Shown here in pieces: positions 9,896-21,092 of a stretch of 64,000 nucleotides of DNA. The notes below the pieces were generated by a model that was not told the origin of the DNA, ran no database searches, and was given only the letters and a program-made list of their open reading frames with translations. How positions within the stretch are numbered: position 1 is the stretch's first letter; each line of letters begins with the position of its first letter. The translations under genes were made by a program, and so were the position numbers. Source of the stretch: Alphaproteobacteria bacterium (GTDB taxonomy: Bacteria; Pseudomonadota; Alphaproteobacteria; Micavibrionales; Micavibrionaceae); the NCBI GenBank assembly GCA_018399685.1, contig JAGYOK010000004.1:22358-86357 (forward strand), in the 5' to 3' direction.

Positions 9896-10759
9896 GTGGC
9901 TTTAGAAATAAAAAAGAAACTTACAAGCACGCGTGATTTTTGGAAATGCGTTTTAAATATAGATAGTGCTTGTAGCCCCACACTAAGAAAATGTGCATGG
10001 GGATCATTCAAGAACAAAAATGTTAAGGACATAAAAGAAGTCCTCACGGCTCCCGAAGTTGTCGCCTCATTCAAAAAACTTGGAAAAATAGGCACACAAT
10101 TTGATAACATCAGAGAACACGTCCTTGATATCATAAATAAGGCTGCAAAAAATCTCCCTAAAGAAGAAATGGTTCCTTTAGCAAAATTTTTAGCACATGA
10201 CGAAGTTACAAACATTGCACTAAAAGACAGAGAACATGACGAAAATTATAAAGTCATATACTCAAGAGTCCACGGAGCTGCCTATCGTATGCTAGGTAAG
10301 GTTGTAGACGATCCAGATCTTCGTGGTCAACTCATTGAAGCACTCAAAATAAATGATCTTGGACGCACACTTATTGCCCATACTGATAGACCGGTATTTG
10401 ATGTATTATATTTGTCAAAAGGCTTAACTCCGGGAGAATTTGATGAATTACTGACAGATACCCAGTTTTTTGCTGATGTTCCATATAGAGAAATCTTCAA
10501 AACTGATCTTGAATATGAAAAAGATGAAATTGCTATTAACTTATTGTTAGATGCCAATCCCGAGCTTGAAGAAAAATTAGACGAATATAGGAGAACAAGC
10601 CATCTTCACGCCCCCCCTTTCCCTCCCATTGAAAGAATATGTGATCCTAACGACGCGCATTTTTATTCACAACAAGCACGCTCAATTATTGATATTGCCT
10701 TAGAGCACTGCAAAGGCGCACCGGAAGCCGCACCTTATCTTGGTAATGAGCACGACTAA
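9896..10759 (+). CDS. Hypothetical protein
   Basis: 287 aa; GTG start with AAGGAGAT Shine-Dalgarno; intrinsic terminator downstream. Confidence 0.7.
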   Translation: MALEIKKKLTSTRDFWKCVLNIDSACSPTLRKCAWGSFKNKNVKDIKEVLTAPEVVASFKKLGKIGTQFDNIREHVLDIINKAAKNLPKEEMVPLAKFLAHDEVTNIALKDREHDENYKVIYSRVHGAAYRMLGKVVDDPDLRGQLIEALKINDLGRTLIAHTDRPVFDVLYLSKGLTPGEFDELLTDTQFFADVPYREIFKTDLEYEKDEIAINLLLDANPELEEKLDEYRRTSHLHAPPFPPIERICDPNDAHFYSQQARSIIDIALEHCKGAPEAAPYLGNEHD

Positions 10760-10793
10760 ACACAACTGCACTTATATATATCAATTCACAAAG

Positions 10794-10817
10794 CGCCGCC
10801 ACCCCAGCGGCGTTTTT
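10794..10817 (+). terminator. Rho-independent terminator
   Basis: CGCCGC-CACCCCA-GCGGCG-TTTTT. Confidence 0.8.
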
Positions 10818-10994
10818 GTATCTAACGCCAAAAATTTCCACATATCCGCATTTTTCATAAAATTTAGATAAAATTTTAAATAATTTTTAATTATATGCCC
10901 GATATACTGAGATATAGACTATAAAACAGGTCGTTGTGTGTGGGGCACGCAAAGGCATAAATATAAACAATAATTAAAAACAGAGTGCATAATT

Positions 10995-11507
10995 ATGCTT
11001 GGTATAGAAAATGCGCGGCCAACCGCGAAAAAATTACTAAATCACATAGACACGTTCGAGGAATTCTGCCTCGGCAAACGAACCTACTCGCCTTCAATAT
11101 TCAGAGCCATAAACGAAGAACTAAGCGTTGGTGCCGTTTTAATGCTCGGCAAACACAGATATCAAAAAGAGCGTGATGGTAATCACCTTCTATGGAAAGG
11201 TATGGATGAGTACGAACATGATCTAGGCCCCGTACATGAGGCAAACATCATGCGGGACTTCCCGGGATTCCACAAAAAAAGGTCATTATCTCTGGGCAAT
11301 ACTCGCGTAAAGGAAACGCAAATTGTCCCCCACCCTAATGGCAAAGGGAACCTGTCTATCGTAATTATGAAGGACGGCACAGTTGGAATCGGCCCAAATT
11401 ATCGTATAGCCCTGAGGAACGCTGCCCTTCGTATGCACTTAAAAGCAAAGTTTAACTTCGCCTCTTTATTCGCTTTGTGGAGAACGGCTGTCTGCGGACA
11501 CGCCTAG
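10995..11507 (+). CDS. Hypothetical protein
   Basis: 170-aa ORF with AT-rich upstream region. Confidence 0.6.
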   Translation: MLGIENARPTAKKLLNHIDTFEEFCLGKRTYSPSIFRAINEELSVGAVLMLGKHRYQKERDGNHLLWKGMDEYEHDLGPVHEANIMRDFPGFHKKRSLSLGNTRVKETQIVPHPNGKGNLSIVIMKDGTVGIGPNYRIALRNAALRMHLKAKFNFASLFALWRTAVCGHA

Positions 11508-11540
11508 AGTTATAAACCTGAAGATCAAAAAGAATATTTT

Positions 11541-11570
11541 TCTTCCTATCCTCTTTCTTCCTATCCTCTT
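11541..11570. repeat. Perfect 15-bp tandem duplication TCTTCCTATCCTCTT x2
   Basis: Direct reading of 11541-11555 and 11556-11570. Confidence 0.9.
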
Positions 11571-11599
11571 ATAGAAGAAAACATGCTATGGACTAAAGC

Positions 11600-14398
11600 A
11601 TGAGTCCTTCTAACACAAAAGCCGAAGCCGCACCTCCTCCGATGCCAAAGCATATCAGCCTTCCTGATATCCCTGCCTTATGTGTGAATGCAGAAAACGG
11701 CGTACTTTTCACCAGCGATGGGGAGCTTATCTCCCTCCCCCATAAAGATATTTCACCATTAATAGCAAACAAGGCCATTATGGTATGTCATGCCCCTTAC
11801 ACCAAGAAAAGGCTTGGCTTTGAGGGCTTTTTTACCTTTGATGTGCTGGAGCTTTTCGCCTTCACCCATCCGGCGCGCTTTTGCGTCCCTACACCTGTTG
11901 GCCTGTGCAAAGCGCTGGACATTCCCACCCCCGACAATTTCGAAGACCACCCCTTTGCCCTTATGGATATAGCCCGCACTTTGCTTAAAGACCTGCAAAA
12001 TGACCCCTACAAAGAGCAGGCCGACCCAGTAAAAATAGCAGGTGTAATGGGCTTAAAAGGAAAAGGCTGGCCTTGGAGCCAATATATCTTCTCAGCTCTC
12101 GGACATGAATATGACCCGCAAGCCGAAATTCTTTCACGCTCTGCAATGAATGTCTGGAAACACCTGCCGGAGTGGGGAGAAGAACCGCCCGCGCCTCCAT
12201 CTGCGCACGAGCCTGTGAGCGATGAGGAAGCTCTGGAAAAATTAACCGAGCTGCTAAGTGTCGGCAACCGCACGCATACAAAACGCCCCGGTCAGGAATC
12301 CTACTGCAAAAGCGTGAGAGCCATGTTCGAGCCTATGGCAGAAGACGAAAACCCTCATATTGTGTTGGCCGAAGCCGAAACCGGCGTTGGAAAAACTCTT
12401 GGATATCTTGCCCCTTCAAGCGTATGGGCTGATAAAAACGAAGGCGCAGTCTGGATATCGACTTATACCAAAAACCTCCAGCGCCAGATCGATAGCGAAC
12501 TTGACCGTCTCTACCCTCACCCGGTTGTTAAGGATGCCTACGTCGCTGTGCGTAAAGGACGCGAGAATTATTTATGCCTGCTAAATCTTGAAGAGGCCGC
12601 CGCCGGAGCAGGCTTATCTTACAACCCGCGCCACGCAATCAGCGCCGGAATAATGGCGCGCTGGGCAATCGCCACAAAAAATGGCGACCTGAGCGGGGCA
12701 GATTTCCCCGGATGGCTCCCCGGTATTATGGGATGGGCAAACACATCCGGCTTATCAGATCGTCGCGGTGAATGCATATACTCTGCCTGCGACCACTATC
12801 GCCGTTGCTTTATCGAGCGCTCAATCCGAAAAGCTGCGCGGGCACGGCTGGTTATTGCCAACCACGCGCTTGTAATGATTAACGCCGCCGGATCAACCTC
12901 CTCGAATGATATGCCCACACGATACGTCTTTGATGAGGGACACCACCTCTTCAGCGCCGCCGACAGCGCCTACGCAGCCCGCCTCACAGCCAGCGAAAGC
13001 GCAGAGCTGCGACGCTGGATCATAGGCAATGAAGGCGCACGCAAAGGCCGAAGCCGCGGCCTCAAACGCCGCTGTGAAGATTTAATAGAAGGTGATGAAA
13101 AAGCCCTGCGCGCTATGGAGGATATTTTACATCAGGCCACAAATGCCTTATGCGCCATGAACTGGAGCAGGCGTTTTAAAGACAAAGCCCCGATTGGCCC
13201 ATGCGAAAACTTTCTTATGCAAGTCCATAGAATCGTGAGCGCCCGCGCTACGGCCAAGGATTTGAATAGCCCTTATTCCATTGAAACCCCCCTTTTTCCA
13301 TTAGATGATGAAATACTGCTTGCTTGCAAAAAGCTTAAAAAAGCTCTTACTGGCCTGCTTAAACCAATGGACAAGCTCACAAAACATATGCACGAGCGCC
13401 TTATTAAATATCAGGGACAAATGGATGGGGACACCCGCAGGCGTTTTGACTCTTTATCCACTTCTTTGGAACGCCGCGGCTGTCTGACTCTAAAAAGCTG
13501 GATTTCCATGCTCGAAACTATGGAGCAAACAACAACTGTTGAAGGCTTTGTTGACTGGATGGAGGTTGAACGCATAGACGGAAAAGCGGTAGATGTAGGG
13601 ATATATCGCCATTACATTGACCCGATGAAACCTTTTGCCACATCAATGCGCCCCCATGTCCACGGTATGACAATAACCTCGGCCACACTGCAAGACAGTA
13701 GTGAAGACGAAGCATTGAACTGGCAAGTTGCCTCTATGCGCAGCGGAGCACATTACCTTTCTTTGCACCCACAGCAAAGCAGCTACCCCTCTCCCTTTAA
13801 TTACGCAAAAAACACGCGCATTATTATTATCAATGACGTAAATAAAAAAGATATAGATCAGGTCGCCGCGGCCTACACATCACTGTTTTTAGCTGCGGGC
13901 GGAGGCGCACTAGGTTTATTCACAGCCATACAGCGCCTGCGTGCTGTTTATGACAAGATTGCCACGCCTTTGGAAAAATCCGGGCTGACACTTTACGGCC
14001 AGCATATCGAACAAATCGACACAGGCACATTAATCGACATTTTCCGCGAAGAGCGCAACGCCTGTCTTTTGGGAACAGATGCCGTACGCGACGGGGTGGA
14101 TGTCCCCGGAGACTCATTGCGCACGCTTGTCTTTGACCGCGTCCCGTGGCCTCGCCCGACATTGCTGCATAAAGCCAGACGCAAAGCTTTCGGAAGCAGA
14201 CAGTATGACGAGATGCTCACCCGGCTGAAACTTAAACAGGCTTTTGGTCGCCTCATCCGCCATGAAGATGACAAAGGAATATTTGTCATGCTCGACCCCA
14301 TGCTGCCATCGCGCCTGCAAACAGCCTTCCCCAAAGACGCCCCCCTTCTTAAAATCAGCCTTAAAGAAGCCATAGAAGAAATTAAATCATTCTTGTAA
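11600..14398 (+). CDS. DinG/Rad3-family ATP-dependent helicase
   Basis: EAETGVGKTLGYLAPS Walker A, FDEGHH (DEAH-type), Fe-S-like Cys set (CIYSACDHYRRC), C-terminal QAFGRLIR. Confidence 0.85.
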   Translation: MSPSNTKAEAAPPPMPKHISLPDIPALCVNAENGVLFTSDGELISLPHKDISPLIANKAIMVCHAPYTKKRLGFEGFFTFDVLELFAFTHPARFCVPTPVGLCKALDIPTPDNFEDHPFALMDIARTLLKDLQNDPYKEQADPVKIAGVMGLKGKGWPWSQYIFSALGHEYDPQAEILSRSAMNVWKHLPEWGEEPPAPPSAHEPVSDEEALEKLTELLSVGNRTHTKRPGQESYCKSVRAMFEPMAEDENPHIVLAEAETGVGKTLGYLAPSSVWADKNEGAVWISTYTKNLQRQIDSELDRLYPHPVVKDAYVAVRKGRENYLCLLNLEEAAAGAGLSYNPRHAISAGIMARWAIATKNGDLSGADFPGWLPGIMGWANTSGLSDRRGECIYSACDHYRRCFIERSIRKAARARLVIANHALVMINAAGSTSSNDMPTRYVFDEGHHLFSAADSAYAARLTASESAELRRWIIGNEGARKGRSRGLKRRCEDLIEGDEKALRAMEDILHQATNALCAMNWSRRFKDKAPIGPCENFLMQVHRIVSARATAKDLNSPYSIETPLFPLDDEILLACKKLKKALTGLLKPMDKLTKHMHERLIKYQGQMDGDTRRRFDSLSTSLERRGCLTLKSWISMLETMEQTTTVEGFVDWMEVERIDGKAVDVGIYRHYIDPMKPFATSMRPHVHGMTITSATLQDSSEDEALNWQVASMRSGAHYLSLHPQQSSYPSPFNYAKNTRIIIINDVNKKDIDQVAAAYTSLFLAAGGGALGLFTAIQRLRAVYDKIATPLEKSGLTLYGQHIEQIDTGTLIDIFREERNACLLGTDAVRDGVDVPGDSLRTLVFDRVPWPRPTLLHKARRKAFGSRQYDEMLTRLKLKQAFGRLIRHEDDKGIFVMLDPMLPSRLQTAFPKDAPLLKISLKEAIEEIKSFL

Positions 14399-14467
14399 AA
14401 CCCACAAAAAAACAACTACTGTCTGCATTCCTCTTCTTGCCACAAAAAAGAATCGGGCTATGATCGA

Positions 14468-15901
14468 TTGACCGCCCTAAAAAAACCAGCCGTCTGCAAG
14501 AAACCGTCTGTAAGAAAGTACCGCATGCCCCCTTTTCTGTACGAAATATCTGATATCGACCCGATAGAAGCCTTTCTGGCCATTAAGCACATCCCGTACA
14601 GTTTACTGCTGGACAGCGCAGATAAAAAGCACCCCGCCAGCCGTTACAGCTATGTCATGTGCATGCCTGTCGAAACCATCGAAGCCAAAAATGACAGCAT
14701 TACAGTAACAAACTGGGAGCAACGCCTAAGCCTGAAAGGCAACCCTTTTGAGCTGCTGCAAGACCGCCTGTCTTCATGGGTAAATGACGTAAAGCGACTT
14801 GAAGGCCTCCCCCCTTTTCAAGGAGGCGCCGCCGGATTATTTGGCTATGACCTCGCCCGCTCGCTCGAAAAACTTCCTGATAATAACCACGATAAAAACG
14901 CCGTCCCCGATCTGGCTGTTGGTATTTACGATCAGGTTCTGGCGTTTGACCATTTACGAAAGCGCAGCTATATTTTCACGCACGCCCACAACGAAGAAGA
15001 AGCCATAAAAAAGCGTGACCATTTCATAAAACTGATTACACAAAAAATTGACGCCCCGGCCTATGAGAAACAAGACCCGCCACTGAACTGGTCTTCCAAT
15101 TTTGATGAGGATAGTTACTGCGAAGCTGTTCAAAAGACAATAGATTACATCTATGCCGGTGACATATTTCAGGCTAATTTATCACAATGCTTTACAGCCC
15201 CCCGCCCCGAAAACCTTGATCCATTCATTCACTACTGCCATATGCGGGAAGTAAACCCTGCACCTTTTGCTTGTTACATGAATATCGGAGATATCAAGAT
15301 ATCCTCGGTCTCCCCCGAACGCTTCATTACTATTAATGACGGCCTTATCGAAACCTGCCCTGTTAAGGGGACAAAACCCCGCTCGGATAACATTGTAGAA
15401 GATAAAAACAACAAAAAAGAGCTTTTGGAAAGTGAAAAAGAACGCGCCGAAAACACAATGATTGTTGATCTTCTGCGCAATGATCTCTCTAAAATATGTA
15501 TCCCTGACAGCGTTGAAGTTACCAGACTTTGTGAGCTCGAAAGCTTTGCCAGCGTCCACCACCTTGTCTCAACCGTGCAAGCCCGACTGGCAAAAAACAA
15601 AACTCCTGTTGACGTATTAAGAGCCTGCTTCCCGGGAGGGTCAATTACAGGAGCGCCCAAAATCCGCGCCATGGAAATCATAGGAGAGCTGGAAACTATA
15701 GATCGAGGCGCATATTGCGGCTCTATCGGTTATATCGGATTTGATGGCTCGATGGACACCAATATACTAATTCGCACATTGACATACGACGACGATACCA
15801 TCACCTTACAAGCTGGCGGAGGCGTCGTTGCTGAATCTGCTCCCAAAACGGAGTATCAAGAGACACTGGATAAAGCCTCGGCAATATTTCAATCATTCTA
15901 A
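14468..15901 (+). CDS. pabB: Aminodeoxychorismate/anthranilate synthase component I (chorismate-binding enzyme)
   Basis: SSVSPERFI, ETCPVKGTKPR, ERAENTMIVDLLRNDLSKI, PGGSITGAPKIRAMEII; annotated TTG start, alternative ATG at 14525. Confidence 0.88.
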   Translation: MTALKKPAVCKKPSVRKYRMPPFLYEISDIDPIEAFLAIKHIPYSLLLDSADKKHPASRYSYVMCMPVETIEAKNDSITVTNWEQRLSLKGNPFELLQDRLSSWVNDVKRLEGLPPFQGGAAGLFGYDLARSLEKLPDNNHDKNAVPDLAVGIYDQVLAFDHLRKRSYIFTHAHNEEEAIKKRDHFIKLITQKIDAPAYEKQDPPLNWSSNFDEDSYCEAVQKTIDYIYAGDIFQANLSQCFTAPRPENLDPFIHYCHMREVNPAPFACYMNIGDIKISSVSPERFITINDGLIETCPVKGTKPRSDNIVEDKNNKKELLESEKERAENTMIVDLLRNDLSKICIPDSVEVTRLCELESFASVHHLVSTVQARLAKNKTPVDVLRACFPGGSITGAPKIRAMEIIGELETIDRGAYCGSIGYIGFDGSMDTNILIRTLTYDDDTITLQAGGGVVAESAPKTEYQETLDKASAIFQSF

Positions 15902-15912
15902 ACACTTGCGGT

Positions 15913-16524
15913 ATGCCCATGATTCTTATCATTGATAACTATGATTCGTTCGTCTACACGCTTGCACGTTACGCCAAAAAAGCGACAAAAGATCAAGTCC
16001 GTGTCTTCCGCAATGACAAAATCAAACTCGAAGAAATTGAAGAGCTTAGCCCGGATATTCGCGCCATTATTCTCTCGCCCGGCCCCCGCACTCCAAAAGA
16101 TGCGGGTATCTGCATAGATGTTGTGAAATCCTTTGGTGAGCAAATCCCTGTTCTTGGTGTATGCCTCGGCCACCAAGCCATCGGAGAGGCTTACGGAGGC
16201 AAAACAATTCTTGCCCCAAGTCCCGTACACGGCAAAGCAAGTATAATTGCTCATGATGCCAGCGCGCCTCTTTTTTACAATATACCGGCAGGGTTCGAAG
16301 GCGGGCGCTATCATTCTCTTGTCACAGATATAAGCGAATGCGATGACCTAGAAATAAATGCTGTGCTTCAGGAAGACAAGAATATTATTATGGCCATGAG
16401 ACATAAAAGCCACCCTGTCTTCGGGCTGCAATTTCATCCTGAGTCTGTTTTGACTCCCCAAGGCTACCGCATACTGAATAACTTTCTTATCTATGCACAT
16501 GAGTGGCGCCTCGCCAAAAAGTAA
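15913..16524 (+). CDS. pabA: Glutamine amidotransferase component (PabA/TrpG)
   Basis: DNYDSFVYTL, SPGPRTP, GVCLGHQAIGEAYGG, QFHPESVLTPQG. Confidence 0.9.
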   Translation: MPMILIIDNYDSFVYTLARYAKKATKDQVRVFRNDKIKLEEIEELSPDIRAIILSPGPRTPKDAGICIDVVKSFGEQIPVLGVCLGHQAIGEAYGGKTILAPSPVHGKASIIAHDASAPLFYNIPAGFEGGRYHSLVTDISECDDLEINAVLQEDKNIIMAMRHKSHPVFGLQFHPESVLTPQGYRILNNFLIYAHEWRLAKK

Positions 16525-16582
16525 AACAAGCTTGCTTTCGTTTTTCCTTTTTAAAACCCTGAAAATGTGACACATAAGATGT

Positions 16583-17500
16583 ATGAACAAAATTCAAAAT
16601 ATTGCTGTATACCTAGGCTCCTCAGGCCGCTGTCGTCCTGTTTTCAAGCAAACAGCCAAAGAACTCGGCCAGCTAATCGCACAAAAAAACAAAACGCTTG
16701 TCTATGGCGGTATGGATGCTGGCCTTATGGGTATTGTCGCTAATAATGCTCTGAGCGGTGGAGCTAAAGTCATAGGTTTCATTCCAATAAACCTCAAAGA
16801 CAGCCAAAGAGCGCACGCAAACCTTACACGCACTGTTTTTGTAAACTCTCTATGGGAGCGAAAACTGGAGATGTTTCGCCACATGGATGCGGCCATCATT
16901 TTAGCAGGCGGTTATGGAACAGCAGACGAGCTGTTCGAAGTCCTATATTGGGCGCATCTGGGCAGGCATACCAAACCTATGGTGCTCATAAAAACCGATG
17001 GCTATTACGAACACATGATTGCTTTTATGAATACGTTGCCAGACCTCCCACGCAAACACCTGATTATCGTAGATACACTTAAAGAAGCCTTCGACGCCCT
17101 CGATAAATTGGAAGCGCCGCCAATCGATAACACGCTAAACACGTACCCGAACTTCGAAGAAATAATTTTGCAAAAAACAGATGAACCGTTTATCATAACC
17201 GAAGCGAGCGTAAAGGATACTTACATTCTTACAACTGCATTAGGGCTAAAACAGCTTCAAAAGCACGAACGCTCCATAGGTATATTAAACACAAACGGTC
17301 AGTATGATCTGTTTTTGAAATGGGTTGAACATGCTCAAAAAGAGACGTTTCTAACCAAATATTGTTGCCAGTTATACAGCGTCGGGTCAACAATGGAAGA
17401 ACTTGTTGAAAGCTTGAAGCATCAGCCAAAGATAAAAATAGATCTGGCAAATGACAAATGGGGTATAAATGAGAAACAAGATTTTTGCAATGTGGAGTAA
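16583..17500 (+). CDS. LOG-family (TIGR00730-like) Rossmann-fold protein with C-terminal extension
   Basis: YGGMDAGLMGIVAN and AGGYGTADELFE motifs. Confidence 0.8.
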   Translation: MNKIQNIAVYLGSSGRCRPVFKQTAKELGQLIAQKNKTLVYGGMDAGLMGIVANNALSGGAKVIGFIPINLKDSQRAHANLTRTVFVNSLWERKLEMFRHMDAAIILAGGYGTADELFEVLYWAHLGRHTKPMVLIKTDGYYEHMIAFMNTLPDLPRKHLIIVDTLKEAFDALDKLEAPPIDNTLNTYPNFEEIILQKTDEPFIITEASVKDTYILTTALGLKQLQKHERSIGILNTNGQYDLFLKWVEHAQKETFLTKYCCQLYSVGSTMEELVESLKHQPKIKIDLANDKWGINEKQDFCNVE

Positions 17501-17503
17501 ATA

Positions 17504-18076
17504 ATGATGCTTTTTCCGGGAATGATAGCGGGTTTAAATGATATTTCTGAAAAAATAATCGGTATCACAAAAAACCAGATAATCAGGGACACTCTGCGTC
17601 AGGCTTTTGACAACATAGAGTTTAACGAACCACAGATTGCGGCTATTAAAGAAGCCTTCACGCCAAGCCTATTATCATATTTACCGGAAGAAATCACCGA
17701 GTGTCTAACCGCTACCTTTATAGATAGCCCTGCACAAACTCTTGGTATGATAAAAAGTGCTATAGCAGTCGGCGCAGAAGATATTGCTCTTACAAATCTA
17801 TACGACGGGCAACTATGCCTGAGAGATATTGTTTATAACTACCCTTTGCTTCTTGGCGATGACATGCCTGAAATTATTGAATCAACGATCGAGACATACG
17901 AAACAATTATTTCCGATGCGGGAAATCTCTATGACAGGATAAACGCAGTTCAAAGAAACCCCGCGAAACCAAACAAAGATAGAAATTATTATGATGGCAG
18001 AGATCATCTAAAGCCCTTGCCGGAAGATTTTCTTTCACTAACACCGGCGGCTCCCGATGCCGCTCCTGAGCCATAA
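17504..18076 (+). CDS. Hypothetical protein
   Basis: 190-aa ORF directly downstream of the LOG-family gene, terminator after. Confidence 0.6.
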   Translation: MMLFPGMIAGLNDISEKIIGITKNQIIRDTLRQAFDNIEFNEPQIAAIKEAFTPSLLSYLPEEITECLTATFIDSPAQTLGMIKSAIAVGAEDIALTNLYDGQLCLRDIVYNYPLLLGDDMPEIIESTIETYETIISDAGNLYDRINAVQRNPAKPNKDRNYYDGRDHLKPLPEDFLSLTPAAPDAAPEP

Positions 18077-18080
18077 TAAA

Positions 18081-18105
18081 AGCCGCAATCAAATCATGCG
18101 GCTTT
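18081..18105. terminator. Bidirectional terminator between convergent genes
   Basis: AAAGCCGCA-ATCAAATCA-TGCGGCTTT. Confidence 0.7.
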
Positions 18106-18130
18106 ATAACTTCTCTCTTTTAAAAATAAT

Positions 18131-18547
18131 CTAATAACCGGTAATAGCGAATAGCTTGCTCTTGGTCATATTAATCTCTTCACGAATACGTTGTTTATCC
18201 GCCATCTCTTCGGCCAGTTTAAGATCTTCCTGCAAATCAGAAAGTCTTTGCTCAAGACTGGCTTGATCCAGATCGCTAACAGCAATGGCTTCTTCTGCCA
18301 AAACCGTGCAACTCGTACCTGTTACATCCGCAAAGCCACCAGAGATGAATATTTTCTTCACATCATCATCGCCCTTGGTTTTATGAAGCCGCACAACGCC
18401 AACACCCAAAGATACAAGCATAGAGCTATGCCCCGGCAAAACACCGAACATCCCCTTATCTCCGGGAATTTCAGCCAGATAAACTGTCTCAGATACCAGC
18501 TTTTTTTCCGGTGAAATAAGTTCAAATTGAATCTCTGTTCCGATCAT
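18131..18547 (-). CDS. atpC: F1F0 ATP synthase subunit epsilon
   Basis: FELISPEKKLVSE, PGDKGMFGVLPGHSSML. Confidence 0.95.
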   Translation of the reverse strand: MIGTEIQFELISPEKKLVSETVYLAEIPGDKGMFGVLPGHSSMLVSLGVGVVRLHKTKGDDDVKKIFISGGFADVTGTSCTVLAEEAIAVSDLDQASLEQRLSDLQEDLKLAEEMADKQRIREEINMTKSKLFAITGY

Positions 18548-18621
18548 GACGTATTTATCCTGTCATTAGATATTTTACCGACGCGGGCGAATAATTTCGC
18601 CCACGCAAATAACGCTCGTTA

Positions 18622-20085
<1,464 letters not shown>

Positions 20086-20118
20086 TTACTTCATATCCAT
20101 TTTTAACAAGTGCCAGCC

Positions 20119-21042
20119 TTACAAAGCCTCGGCACCTGAAATAATCTCAATCAATTCTTTAGTGATATAAGCCTGACGAGCGCGGTTATATTGAAGTGTC
20201 AGATTATTAATCATATCACCGGCATTCCGCGTAGCATTATCCATAGCCGTCATACGTGCTGCCTGCTCACCCGCGGCGCTATCCAGCAGTCCGCTAAAAA
20301 TCTGTACGCCCACGTTACGAGGAAGCAACGCATTGAGTATTTCATCTTCTGATGGCTCATAGCTATAAGGATAAAAATATCCTGTTTCTTCCTCAAACCG
20401 GGTGCTCTCCTGAGAAGCACCTTCCGCTTCGCTGGTCTTTTCAAGCTCAAAAGGAATAAGCTGCATCACGGACGGGCGCTGAACCAGAACCGACATAAAC
20501 TTATTATACACCATCGAGCACACATCAAATTCACCATCATCAAACATGGAAAGAACCATCTTTGCAACTTTATTAGATTTTGCATATTCAACTCTGTCAC
20601 GACCCAGAACATCATCAAAATAATGAACAATCTTTTCTTCATGCTTGCGTGACAGCGCAGTAAACCCCTTACGCCCTATACAAATCAAAGAGACCTCTTT
20701 ACCTTTGGATTCAAGATCAGCAATTTGTGTTAGAGTTTCTTTGATAATGTAGGCGTTAAATCCAGCGCACAAACCACGATCCGCCGTAACAACGACCAGT
20801 AAATGCTTCTCATCTTTACCTGTACCGACCAAAAGCTTCGGGGCATTATCCGAGTTTTCATTATAATTGCCCGATACGCGTGCCAGCATCCCTGCCATCG
20901 CATGCGCATAAGGCTGCGCGGCCTGCGCTTGCTCCTGTGTTCTGCGCAACTTACTCGCAGCGACCATCTTCATCGCAGACGTGATTTTTCTGGTTGATTT
21001 AACGGACTTTATCCGGTCACGATAATCTCTTAAACTCGGCAT
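20119..21042 (-). CDS. atpG: F1F0 ATP synthase subunit gamma
   Basis: MPSLRDYRDRIKSVKSTRKITSAMKMVAASKLR; C-terminal YNRARQAYITKELIEIISGAEAL. Confidence 0.97.
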   Translation of the reverse strand: MPSLRDYRDRIKSVKSTRKITSAMKMVAASKLRRTQEQAQAAQPYAHAMAGMLARVSGNYNENSDNAPKLLVGTGKDEKHLLVVVTADRGLCAGFNAYIIKETLTQIADLESKGKEVSLICIGRKGFTALSRKHEEKIVHYFDDVLGRDRVEYAKSNKVAKMVLSMFDDGEFDVCSMVYNKFMSVLVQRPSVMQLIPFELEKTSEAEGASQESTRFEEETGYFYPYSYEPSEDEILNALLPRNVGVQIFSGLLDSAAGEQAARMTAMDNATRNAGDMINNLTLQYNRARQAYITKELIEIISGAEAL

Positions 21043-21092
21043 AAATAACGTCTTTCCTTAACCGTTTGCACCAAATCCAAACCTCATCAGGC

